This document shows positions 51,097-58,328 of a stretch of 64,000 nt of DNA, piece after piece. Source of the stretch: Protaetiibacter larvae (GTDB lineage Bacteria > Actinomycetota > Actinomycetes > Actinomycetales > Microbacteriaceae). The position numbers and the translations under genes are program-made. Below the pieces are notes generated by a model. It saw only the letters and a program-made list of their open reading frames with translations, was not told the DNA's origin and made no database searches. Numbering within the stretch: position 1 is the stretch's first letter; each line of letters opens with the position of its first letter. Location of the stretch: the NCBI RefSeq assembly GCF_008365275.1, contig NZ_CP043504.1, forward strand, positions 2,418,001-2,482,000, read 5' to 3'.

Positions 51097-52530
51097 TCAT
51101 GTCAGGTACTGGGAGAGGGCGCGCTTGACGTAGCGGCCGTCGCCCTTGCTGCCGAGGTACCGGTTGCCGTCGACGATGACCTTGCCGCGCGAGATGACCG
51201 TGTCGACGTGGCCGTCGATCTCGTAGCCCTCCCACGCCGAGTGGTCCATGTTCATGTGGTGGGTGGCGGCGCTGATCGTGGTGTGACCGTTCGGGTCGTA
51301 GATCACGACATCCGCATCCGCGCCCGGCTGGATGACGCCCTTCTTGCCGTACATGCCGAACATCCGCGCGGGGGTCGTGCTGGTGAGCTCGACCCAGCGC
51401 TCGAGGGTGAGCTCGCCGGTGACGACGCCCTGGTACATGAGGTCTAAGCGGTGCTCGAGCGAGCCGATGCCGTTCGGGATCTTGCGGAAGTCGCCCCGGC
51501 CGAGCTCCTTCTGACCCTTCATGCAGAACGGGCAGTGGTCGGTCGACACCATCTGCAGGTCGTTGGTGCGCAGCGCCTGCCACATGTGGTCCTGGTGGCC
51601 CTCCTCGCGCGAGCGCAGCGGCGTGGAGCACACCCACTTGGCGCCCTCGAAGGCCCCCCACTCCTCGCTCGACGCCCCCAACTGGTCCTCGAGCGAGAGG
51701 TACAGGTACTGCGGGCAGGTCTCGCCGAACACGTTCTGACCCTTGTCGCGCGCCCAGGCGAGCTGCTCGACGGCCTGCTTCGCGCTCACGTGCACGACGT
51801 AGAGCGGCGCACCCGTGAGGTTCGCGAGCATGATCGCGCGGTGGGTGGCCTCCTCCTCCATCTGCCAGGCGCGGGCGATGCCGTGGTAGTACGGGTCGGT
51901 CTTGCCCTGCTCGACGAGCTGGGCCGCGAGCACGTCGATCGCGGGACCGTTCTCGGCGTGCATCATCGTGAGCAACCCGAGCTCGGCGGCCTTCTGCATG
52001 GCCTTGAGGATCTGGCCGTCGTCCGAGTAGAAGACGCCGGGGTAGGCCATGAACATCTTGAAGCTCGTGATGCCCTCCGCCTCGAAGTGATCCATCGCCT
52101 GCAGCGAGAACTCGTCGACGCCGCCCATGATCTGGTGGAAGCCGTAGTCGATGGCGCAGTTGCCCGCGGCCTTGGCGTGCCACGTCGCGAGGCCGTCCTC
52201 GATGCGGGTGCCGGTGGTCTGCACGGCGAAGTCGATGACGGTCGTCGTGCCGCCCCAGGCGGCTGCCCGGGTACCGGACTCGAAGGTGTCGGATGCCTCG
52301 GTGCCGCCGAACGGCAGCTCGAAGTGGGTGTGGGCGTCGATGCCGCCGGGGATCACGTACTTGCCGGCCGCGTCGACCACCGTGTCGACGCCCTGCCGCA
52401 GATCGGTGCCGAGCAGCTGCGAGCCGGGGGCGAGCACGGCGACGATCTGTTCGCCGTCGACCAGCACATCCGCCGCGGCGCGGCCGGTGGCCGAGACCAC
52501 GGTGCCACCGGTGATGAGGGTTGTTGCCAT
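51097..52530 (-). CDS. hydA: Dihydropyrimidinase (D-hydantoinase)
   Basis: A 477-residue amidohydrolase that opens dihydrouracil, dihydrothymine or hydantoins. Zinc ligands appear in 'GGIDAHTHFE' (His-67, His-69) and the carboxylated lysine is Lys-158 in 'ITSFKMFMAYPG'; further metal histidines are in 'MMHAENG' and 'LYVVHVSAKQA', and the late 'GADADVVIYDPNGHTTISAATHHMNMDHSAWEG' is typical. It stands beside a ureidopropionase-like gene, which would act next. Confidence 0.96.
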   Translation of the reverse strand: MATTLITGGTVVSATGRAAADVLVDGEQIVAVLAPGSQLLGTDLRQGVDTVVDAAGKYVIPGGIDAHTHFELPFGGTEASDTFESGTRAAAWGGTTTVIDFAVQTTGTRIEDGLATWHAKAAGNCAIDYGFHQIMGGVDEFSLQAMDHFEAEGITSFKMFMAYPGVFYSDDGQILKAMQKAAELGLLTMMHAENGPAIDVLAAQLVEQGKTDPYYHGIARAWQMEEEATHRAIMLANLTGAPLYVVHVSAKQAVEQLAWARDKGQNVFGETCPQYLYLSLEDQLGASSEEWGAFEGAKWVCSTPLRSREEGHQDHMWQALRTNDLQMVSTDHCPFCMKGQKELGRGDFRKIPNGIGSLEHRLDLMYQGVVTGELTLERWVELTSTTPARMFGMYGKKGVIQPGADADVVIYDPNGHTTISAATHHMNMDHSAWEGYEIDGHVDTVISRGKVIVDGNRYLGSKGDGRYVKRALSQYLT

Positions 52531-52539
52531 GATGCGCTC

Positions 52540-53388
52540 CTAGGGCTTCGCGATCTCGGTGTAGGTCTCGGGGCGACGGTCGCGGTAGAACTGCCAGTCG
52601 TCGCGCATCTCGCGCACCATGTCGAGCTCGAGGTCGCGCACGAGCAGCTCCTCGTGCTCGCCGGAGCCCTTCTCGCCCACGAAGTTGCCGCGCGGGTCGA
52701 TCACCTGGCTCGTGCCGTAGAAGTTGACGGCGTCGGCGCCGTACTCGTTGTCCTCGAGCCCCACCCGGTTGGGCTGCAGCACGAAGTAGCCGTTGGCGAC
52801 GGCCGCCGCAGGCCCCTCGACCTCCCACAAGCGGTTGGAGAGGCCCGGCTTGGTGGCGTTCGGGTTGAAGACGATGTGCGCGCCGCGCAGGCCGTACTCG
52901 CGCCATCCCTCCGGGAAGTGCCGGTCGTAGCAGATGTAGGTGCCGACGGAGCCGACCGCCGTCTCGAACACCGGATAGCCGAGGTTGCCGGGCCGGAAGT
53001 AGAACTTCTCCCAGAACTTCTCGACGTGCGGGATGTGGATCTTGCGGTACTTCCCGAGGATCGTGCCGTCGGCATCCACCACGACCGTCGTGTTGTAGTA
53101 GACGCCGGTCTGCTCCTCCTCGTAGATCGGCAGCACCGTCACCACGCCGAGCTCTTTCGCGATCGAGGCGAAGCGCTGCACGATCGGACCGTCGGCGGGC
53201 TCGGCGTAGCGGTAGTACTTCTTGTCCTGCGTGATGCCGAAGTAGGGGCCGTAGAACAGCTCCTGGAAGCACATGACCTGCGCGCCCTGCGCGGCCGCGT
53301 CTCGGAGGAAGCCCTCGTGCTTGTCCAGCATGGATTCCTTGTCGCCGGTCCAGGTGGTCTGGCTGATCGCGGCTCGGACGACGGTCAT
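52540..53388 (-). CDS. Nitrilase-family amidohydrolase, probable beta-ureidopropionase
   Basis: A 282-residue carbon-nitrogen hydrolase with the complete Glu-43, Lys-116, Cys-153 triad ('CFQELFYGPYF', 'YRKIHIPH', 'TYICYDRHFPEGWREYGLRGA'). It would cut N-carbamoyl-beta-alanine into beta-alanine, CO2 and ammonia, the step after dihydropyrimidinase. An N-carbamoyl-D-amino acid hydrolase is the alternative. It is the first gene of the leftward catabolic operon. Confidence 0.92.
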   Translation of the reverse strand: MTVVRAAISQTTWTGDKESMLDKHEGFLRDAAAQGAQVMCFQELFYGPYFGITQDKKYYRYAEPADGPIVQRFASIAKELGVVTVLPIYEEEQTGVYYNTTVVVDADGTILGKYRKIHIPHVEKFWEKFYFRPGNLGYPVFETAVGSVGTYICYDRHFPEGWREYGLRGAHIVFNPNATKPGLSNRLWEVEGPAAAVANGYFVLQPNRVGLEDNEYGADAVNFYGTSQVIDPRGNFVGEKGSGEHEELLVRDLELDMVREMRDDWQFYRDRRPETYTEIAKP

Positions 53389-53439
53389 CGTGTCTCCCTC
53401 GAAGTTGCTATTTGTTATCTTTCGACGTAAACATTTCTC

Positions 53440-53465
53440 TGACGTTACGCACTGTGACGTAGGCG
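53440..53465. promoter_or_regulatory. Direct-repeat operator candidate for the MocR regulator
   Basis: TGACGTTACGC (53440-53450) and TGACGTAGGCG (53455-53465) are tandem half-sites 15 bases apart in the 96-bp AT-richer region between the divergent nitrilase and MocR genes. MocR-type regulators usually bind direct repeats beside their own gene. A related GACGTAA lies at 53424-53430. Confidence 0.6.
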
Positions 53466-53484
53466 TAAAACTACGGCGGTTGGG

Positions 53485-54810
53485 ATGAAGTCGGTAGCCC
53501 TGGCGATCGAGGAGCGCACCCCCCACGGCATCGCCACGGGCATCGCGCGCCTCATCACGACCGGCGACCTCGCGCCCGGCGACCGGCTGCCGACGGTGCG
53601 CGAACTGGCGGCCGAGCTCGGCGTCTCCCCGGCCACCGTCTCGCACGCCTGGCAGACGCTGGCATCCGCCGGGCTCATCACGAGCCGCGGACGCAGCGGC
53701 AGCTTCGTGCGCGCCGAACCGCGCGAATGGCTGCCGCGCCGCTACCGCGGGCTCGACGGGCAGCAGGGCGCGCGGCTCGACCTCTCGCGCGGCACCCCCG
53801 ACCCCGAGCTGCTGCCCGCGCTCGGCCCCGCGCTCGCCCGCGTGGGCGCGCGGGCCGACACCGCGAGCTACCAGGCCAAACCCGACATCCCCGAGCTGCA
53901 CGACCTGCTGCGCGCCACCTGGCCGGCCCCCGTCGAATCCATCACCGTGCTCAACGGCGCCCTCGACGCGATCGACCGCGCCCTCGCGGCGCTCGTGCGC
54001 TTCGGCGACCGGGTGGTCGTGGAGAACCCCACCTTCCCCCCGTTCATCGACCTGCTCGAGCACTACGGTCTCGAGGCGGTCGGAGTGGAGCTCGACGCCG
54101 ACGGGATGAAGCCCGACGCCTTCGCGGCGGCGCTCGGCACCGCCCCCGCGATCGTGCTGCTGCAGCCGCGCGCCCACAACCCCACCGGCATCTCGATGAC
54201 CCCGGCGCGCGCCGAGCAGCTCGCCGGCATCCTCGAGCGCAGCCGCACCGCCCAGGACGCGATCGTCATCGAGGACGACCACTCGGGCGCCATCTCGTCC
54301 GCCCCGGATGTGTCGCTCGCGACGTGGCTGCCGCAGCGGGTGCTGCACGTGCGGTCGTTCTCGAAATCCCACGGGCCGGACCTGCGCATCGGGGCGATCG
54401 GCGGACCGCGGCCGCTCGTCGACCGCGTCGTCGCCCGGCGCCTGCTCGGGCCCGGGTGGACCAGCCGCATGATGCAGGCGATCCTGCACGAGCTGCTCAC
54501 GCATCCGAGCTCCATCCACGCCATCGACGAGGCCCGCTGGGCGTATGCGGGGCGCCAGGCGGCACTCGCCGAGGCCGTGCGCGCGGCGGGCGGCTGGCTC
54601 GCGGGCGGCGACGGGATCAACGCATGGCTGCGGGTCGCCGACGAGCGCGCCGCGACCGTTCAGCTCGCGGCGGTCGGCATCCGGGTGGCGGCGGGCACCC
54701 CGTTCCAACTCGGCGAGGGGCAGGACCCCCACATCCGGGTCACCGTGGGGGCGCTGCGGGAGGACGTGCCCGCGGTGGGCGCGGCGCTCGCGGTCGCCCA
54801 GCACGCGTAG
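53485..54810 (+). CDS. MocR-family regulator (GntR helix-turn-helix plus aminotransferase domain)
   Basis: A 441-residue protein. The GntR winged helix is at about 1-75 ('LAPGDRLPTVRELAAELGVSPATVSHAWQTLASAGLI'). The rest is a class I aminotransferase fold with PLP lysine Lys-294 ('RSFSKSHGPDLRIG') and 'VIEDDHSGAI' contacting the ring. PLP or an amino-acid adduct would tune DNA binding. Divergent placement makes it the probable regulator of the pyrimidine operon. Confidence 0.93.
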   Translation: MKSVALAIEERTPHGIATGIARLITTGDLAPGDRLPTVRELAAELGVSPATVSHAWQTLASAGLITSRGRSGSFVRAEPREWLPRRYRGLDGQQGARLDLSRGTPDPELLPALGPALARVGARADTASYQAKPDIPELHDLLRATWPAPVESITVLNGALDAIDRALAALVRFGDRVVVENPTFPPFIDLLEHYGLEAVGVELDADGMKPDAFAAALGTAPAIVLLQPRAHNPTGISMTPARAEQLAGILERSRTAQDAIVIEDDHSGAISSAPDVSLATWLPQRVLHVRSFSKSHGPDLRIGAIGGPRPLVDRVVARRLLGPGWTSRMMQAILHELLTHPSSIHAIDEARWAYAGRQAALAEAVRAAGGWLAGGDGINAWLRVADERAATVQLAAVGIRVAAGTPFQLGEGQDPHIRVTVGALREDVPAVGAALAVAQHA

Positions 54811-54824
54811 GCCTGCGCGGGGCC

Positions 54825-54927
54825 GGTGCTCTCGAGACGCGTCGCTCCGCGGCGCTCCTCGATCACCTCGGGGGAAACCAAGGTGGTCGAGGAGCGCCGG
54901 GCGCAGCCCGACGCGTCTCGAGACCAC
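54825..54927. repeat. Head-to-head pair of family C repeats (copies a and b)
   Basis: Copy a (54825-54867) and copy b (54882-54927) are inverted partners of the unit that runs TGGTCGAGGAGCGCC to CGTCTCGAGACCA, separated by 14 bases, so together they form a long hairpin just after the MocR stop. Copies c and d of the same unit flank the GIY-YIG gene. Confidence 0.9.
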
Positions 54928-54937
54928 CGTCGGGTGC

Positions 54938-55288
54938 TCAGGGGTCGGGGCGGTGATCTCGAGACGCGTCGCCCTTCGGGCGGCGCTCCTCGATCACCTC
55001 AGTGGTGCGCGGGCGCCTGCGGTGGGCGAGGCCGGGCAACGCGGCGAAGTCGCCACGGATGAGGGCCTCGCGCTTGGCGCGGCCCCAGCCCTGGAGCTGC
55101 TTCTCGAGACCGAACGCCTCACCCACCGTCTCGGTCTCGTGGGCGAACGCGAGCTCGACCGGCAGGCGCCGCTTCGTGTACTCGGCGCCTTCGCCGTGCT
55201 GGTGCTGCCACAGCCGGAACTCGAGGTGGGTGGTCGAGCCGACGTAGAAGCTGCCGTCTGAGCAACGCAGGATGTAGACCCAGGGCAT
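54938..55288 (-). CDS. Stand-alone GIY-YIG nuclease whose C-terminus is repeat-derived
   Basis: A 116-residue protein of the YhbQ/UPF0213 type. The catalytic module is 'WVYILRCSDGSFYVGSTTHLEFRLWQHQHGEGAEYTKRR' with the conserved Arg and, further on, Glu in 'EAFGLEKQLQGWGRAKREALI'. Residues 97-113 ('EVIEERRPKGDASRDHR') are encoded by family C repeat copy c. Inverted copies flank the gene, an arrangement resembling REP repeats around RAYT transposases. Members of the family nick or bind DNA; the true role here is unknown. Confidence 0.9.
   Translation of the reverse strand: MPWVYILRCSDGSFYVGSTTHLEFRLWQHQHGEGAEYTKRRLPVELAFAHETETVGEAFGLEKQLQGWGRAKREALIRGDFAALPGLAHRRRPRTTEVIEERRPKGDASRDHRPDP
54952..54998. 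repeat. Family C repeat, copy c, inside the GIY-YIG gene
   Basis: This 47-bp copy, oriented as copy a, lies at the 3' end of the GIY-YIG gene and supplies 17 of its last 20 codons. Its central GCCCTTCGGGC differs from the GCCGGGCGCAGCCC centre of copies b and d. Confidence 0.9.
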
Positions 55289-55350
55289 GCGCGATACCGT
55301 GCCCGATACGGCCGGCGCATGTGCGCGTTGTCCACAAGCCCGCCCTCGGA

Positions 55351-55395
55351 TGGTCGAGGAGCGCCGGGCGCAGCCCGACGCGTCTCGAGACCACC
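55351..55395. repeat. Family C repeat, copy d, upstream of the GIY-YIG gene
   Basis: This 45-bp copy is nearly identical to copy b (54882-54927) and inverted relative to copy c, so copies c and d bracket the GIY-YIG gene as inverted repeats about 350 bases apart. Confidence 0.9.
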
Positions 55396-55416
55396 GAGCC
55401 GGTATCGTGGAGGGAT

Positions 55417-55436
55417 CCGGGCCCGATCTGGCCCGG
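55417..55436 (+). other. Hairpin in the leader of the F420-0 transporter operon
   Basis: A perfect 7-bp stem CCGGGCC/GGCCCGG (55417-55423 with 55430-55436, 6-nt loop) lies 70 bases before the ATG at 55506. It could be a leader structure or the end of an upstream transcript. No known riboswitch was recognised. Confidence 0.4.
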
Positions 55437-55505
55437 GCACGTCGTTCCCGCCATGAGGTTCGACTTCCCACTATGCCCCTGCCCGCATGCATCCGGAGAT
55501 CCCTC

Positions 55506-56489
55506 ATGGCCCGCCGTCTCGCGCCCCTCGCGCTCATCCCCCTGCTGCTGCTCGCCGGCTGCGCCCCCAGCCCCGCGGCACCCACCACGCCGTCGCCGAG
55601 CGCGGAGACGGCGAGCTACCCGCTCACCTTCAGCAACTGCGGCTTCGAGGTGACGATCCCGGAGCCGCCGAAGCGCGTCGTCACCATCAAGTCCACCTCG
55701 ACCGAGATGATGCTCGCGCTCGGGGTCGGAAACCGGATCGTCGGCACCGCCTACCAGGACGGCCCCGTTCCCGAGCAGTGGGCGGATGCCGGGGACGCCA
55801 TCCCCTCGATCGCCGAGAAGCTGCCGAGCGAGGAGGTGACGCTCGAGCAGACCCCCGACCTCGTGTACGCGGGCTGGGAGTCGGCGTTCACCCCCGACAC
55901 CGCGGGCGACCGCGCCGAGCTCGCGAGCCTCGGCGTGGCGAGCTATGTGCAGCCCGCCGCCTGCCAGAGCGCCGAGCAGCCGGCCAAGCTCACCTTCGAC
56001 GAGGTGTTCCGGGAGATCGAGCAGGCGGGCGACATCTTCGGGGTGCCCGAGGCGGCCGCCGAGCTCGTCGCCGCGCAGAAGGAGCAGCTCGCCGCGATCC
56101 AGCCCGCCACCGGCTCCCCCACCGCGCTCTGGTGGTCGTCGGGGGTCGACACCCCGTACGTGGGCGCCGGCATCGGCGCGCCCGAGCTTCTGCTCGAGAC
56201 CGCGGGCCTCACCAACATCGCCGCCGACGTGAGGTCCACCTGGGCCCCACTCGGCTGGGAGGCGATCATCGCCGCGAACCCCGACGTGCTCGTGCTCGTC
56301 GACTCCAGTTGGAATAGCGCCCAGAAGAAGATGGACTACCTGGCCTCCAACCCCGCGACAGCGGCCCTGCCGGCCGTGCAGCACAAGCGCTATGTGATCA
56401 TCCCCTTCGCCTCGAGCGAGGCCGGGGTGCGCAGCGTCGAGGCCGCGGCCTCGATCGCGGCGCAGCTGCAGGGGCTCGACCTGCCGTGA
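55506..56489 (+). CDS. Putative F420-0 ABC transporter substrate-binding lipoprotein
   Basis: A 327-residue lipoprotein ('LALIPLLLLAGC'). The fold is of the FecB/BtuF type ('PPKRVVTIKSTSTEMMLALGVGNRIVGTAYQDGPVPEQWADAG', 'WWSSGVDTPYVGAGIGAPELLLETAGLTNIAADV'), features of the actinobacterial family annotated as F420-0 binding (TIGR03868). The presence of cofE and LLM oxidoreductases within 8 kb supports that ligand; a cobalamin or haem ligand is the alternative. The ATG at 55506 is the only start giving a lipoprotein signal. Confidence 0.8.
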   Translation: MARRLAPLALIPLLLLAGCAPSPAAPTTPSPSAETASYPLTFSNCGFEVTIPEPPKRVVTIKSTSTEMMLALGVGNRIVGTAYQDGPVPEQWADAGDAIPSIAEKLPSEEVTLEQTPDLVYAGWESAFTPDTAGDRAELASLGVASYVQPAACQSAEQPAKLTFDEVFREIEQAGDIFGVPEAAAELVAAQKEQLAAIQPATGSPTALWWSSGVDTPYVGAGIGAPELLLETAGLTNIAADVRSTWAPLGWEAIIAANPDVLVLVDSSWNSAQKKMDYLASNPATAALPAVQHKRYVIIPFASSEAGVRSVEAAASIAAQLQGLDLP

Positions 56490-57490
56490 CCCGTGTCGTC
56501 GTCTCCGCGATCGTGCTCGGGGCGGCGCTTGTCGTCTCGATCACGGTCGCGGTGACGCTGGGCGCCGCGCCACTCGGCGTCGGTGAGGTGTGGGGCTCGA
56601 TCGTCGCCCACCTATCCGGGCAACCCTCGCCGCTCGACCCGCTGCGCGACGGGATCGTGTGGCAGCTGCGCCTGCCGCGCATCCTGACCGCCGCCGCCGT
56701 CGGGACCGGCCTGGCGCTCGTCGGCGCGGTCATGCAGGGCATCACGCGCAACCAGCTCGCCGACCCGTACCTGCTCGGGCTCTCCTCGGGGGCATCGCTC
56801 GGCGCGGTCGCCGTGCTGTTGCTCGGCATCGGGATCCTGCTGCCGGTCGCGGCGTTCGGCGGCGCGATGCTCGCGCTCCTCGCCACCCTCGGCCTCGCCT
56901 CCGCGTTCGGGCCGCTCACACCCACCCGCACGGTGCTCGCGGGCGTCGCGGTGTCGAGTTTCGCGGCCGCACTCACGAGTTTCGTGATCTTCTGGACGGC
57001 GACCGGGGACTCCTACCGCGAGATCCTGGGGTGGCTGCTCGGATCTCTCGCGGGCGCCCGTTGGCCGGAGGCCGCCATCGCCGGGGTCGCGATGCTCGTG
57101 GTGGGCGTGCCGCTCGCCTTCTCGGGACGCATCCTGGATGCCTTCGCCTTCGGCGACCGCTCCGCCGCCGCCCTCGGCATCCCCGTGGTCGGCGCGCGCT
57201 GGGCGCTGCTCGGCGCCGGGGCGCTGCTCACCGGCGCGCTCGTCGCGGTGAGCGGTTCGATCGGCTTCGTGGGGCTCGTGCTGCCGCACGCGGTGCGGCT
57301 CGTGATCGGCCCCGGCAACCGTGCGCTGCTGCCGCTCTCCGCCCTCGCGGGCGGGGTGTTCCTCGTGTGGGCCGACACTCTCGCGCGCACCGCCTTCGAC
57401 CCCCGCGAGCTGCCCGTCGGCATCGTCACCGCCCTCGTGGGCGCGCCCGTGTTCGCGGCGCTGCTGCTGCGCCGGAGGGTCGCATCGTGA
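56486..57490 (+). CDS. Putative F420-0 ABC transporter permease
   Basis: A 334-residue FecCD/BtuC-type permease from a GTG overlapping the previous stop. 'WQLRLPRILTAAAVGTGLALVGAVMQGITRNQLADPYLLGLSSGASLGAV' is the family signature, with about nine spans. Only one permease gene is present, so it should act as a homodimer, as in BtuC. Confidence 0.85.
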   Translation: MTRVVVSAIVLGAALVVSITVAVTLGAAPLGVGEVWGSIVAHLSGQPSPLDPLRDGIVWQLRLPRILTAAAVGTGLALVGAVMQGITRNQLADPYLLGLSSGASLGAVAVLLLGIGILLPVAAFGGAMLALLATLGLASAFGPLTPTRTVLAGVAVSSFAAALTSFVIFWTATGDSYREILGWLLGSLAGARWPEAAIAGVAMLVVGVPLAFSGRILDAFAFGDRSAAALGIPVVGARWALLGAGALLTGALVAVSGSIGFVGLVLPHAVRLVIGPGNRALLPLSALAGGVFLVWADTLARTAFDPRELPVGIVTALVGAPVFAALLLRRRVAS

Positions 57491-58269
57491 CCGGCGCGCC
57501 GTTCGAGGTGCGCGACGTCACCGTGCGGATCGCGGGACGCACGATCGTCGACAAGGTGGCGTTCGCGGCGCCCCGCGGCGGGTTCACGGCGCTCGTCGGG
57601 CCGAACGGTGCCGGCAAGTCGACCCTGCTGCGGGCGATCGCCGGGGTGGAACGCACGACGTCCGGTGCGGTGCACCACGACGGCGAGGAGCTGCTCGCGC
57701 TCCCCCGCCGGCGCCGTGCGCGCGTGCTCGCACTCGTGGAGCAGGACGCCACCACCGAGCTGCCCCTCACCGGTCGCGACGTGGTGCGACTGGGCCGCAG
57801 CCCGCACGAATCGGTGCTCGGCGGCGGCGATCCGGAGGCGGACGCCATCGTCGAGAACGCGCTCGCCCGGGCGGGCGCCGCGGCGTTCGCCGAGCGCGAG
57901 GTGACGACCCTGTCGGGCGGCGAACGCCAGCGCGTGCTCATCGCGCGCGCCCTGGCCCAGCAGCCGCGGGTGCTGCTGCTCGACGAACCGACCAACCACC
58001 TCGACCTCGCCGCCCAGCTCGACATCGTCGAGCTGGTGCGCGGCGTCACCGCCGACGGCGTCACGGTGGTCGCCGCCGTGCACGATCTGAGCCTCGCGGC
58101 GGCCCACGCGGACGCCGTGGTCGTGCTCTCCGAGGGGCGGGTCGTCGCGCACGGCGCGACCGAGCAGACCCTCACCCCCGAACGCATCCGTGAGGTGTTC
58201 GGGGTGGCGGCCGAGTGGACGCGGAACCCGCTCACCGGGCGGCCGCTGCTCGCGGTCGGGCCGGCGTAG
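57487..58269 (+). CDS. Putative F420-0 ABC transporter ATP-binding protein
   Basis: A 260-residue ATPase from a GTG overlapping the permease stop. Walker A 'GPNGAGKSTLLRAI', signature 'TLSGGERQRVLIARALAQ' and Walker B 'VLLLDEPTNHLDLAAQ' are complete. It is the third gene of the transporter operon. Confidence 0.88.
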   Translation: MTGAPFEVRDVTVRIAGRTIVDKVAFAAPRGGFTALVGPNGAGKSTLLRAIAGVERTTSGAVHHDGEELLALPRRRRARVLALVEQDATTELPLTGRDVVRLGRSPHESVLGGGDPEADAIVENALARAGAAAFAEREVTTLSGGERQRVLIARALAQQPRVLLLDEPTNHLDLAAQLDIVELVRGVTADGVTVVAAVHDLSLAAAHADAVVVLSEGRVVAHGATEQTLTPERIREVFGVAAEWTRNPLTGRPLLAVGPA

Positions 58270-58290
58270 CGGCCGGCGGTCGTCGGCTCG

Positions 58291-58328
58291 GCGGGCGCCT
58301 GATCAGCGGGCGCCTGCTCAGCGGGCGT
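58291..58328. repeat. 15-bp tandem repeat, two and a half copies
   Basis: The unit GCGGGCGCCTGNTCA occurs at 58291-58305 and 58306-58320, then breaks off after eight bases. It lies between the convergent ATPase and transglutaminase genes and overlaps the last codons of the latter. Confidence 0.7.

Noticed and set aside
53389-54927. Long minus-strand frame opposite the MocR gene, continuous with the nitrilase frame.
   Set aside because: The nitrilase begins at the ATG at 53388; the upstream part is Arg/Gly-rich shadow of the regulator gene.
55417-55505. A cobalamin riboswitch ahead of the transporter operon.
   Set aside because: Only a 7-bp hairpin is visible; the conserved B12-box and the expected length are not present.
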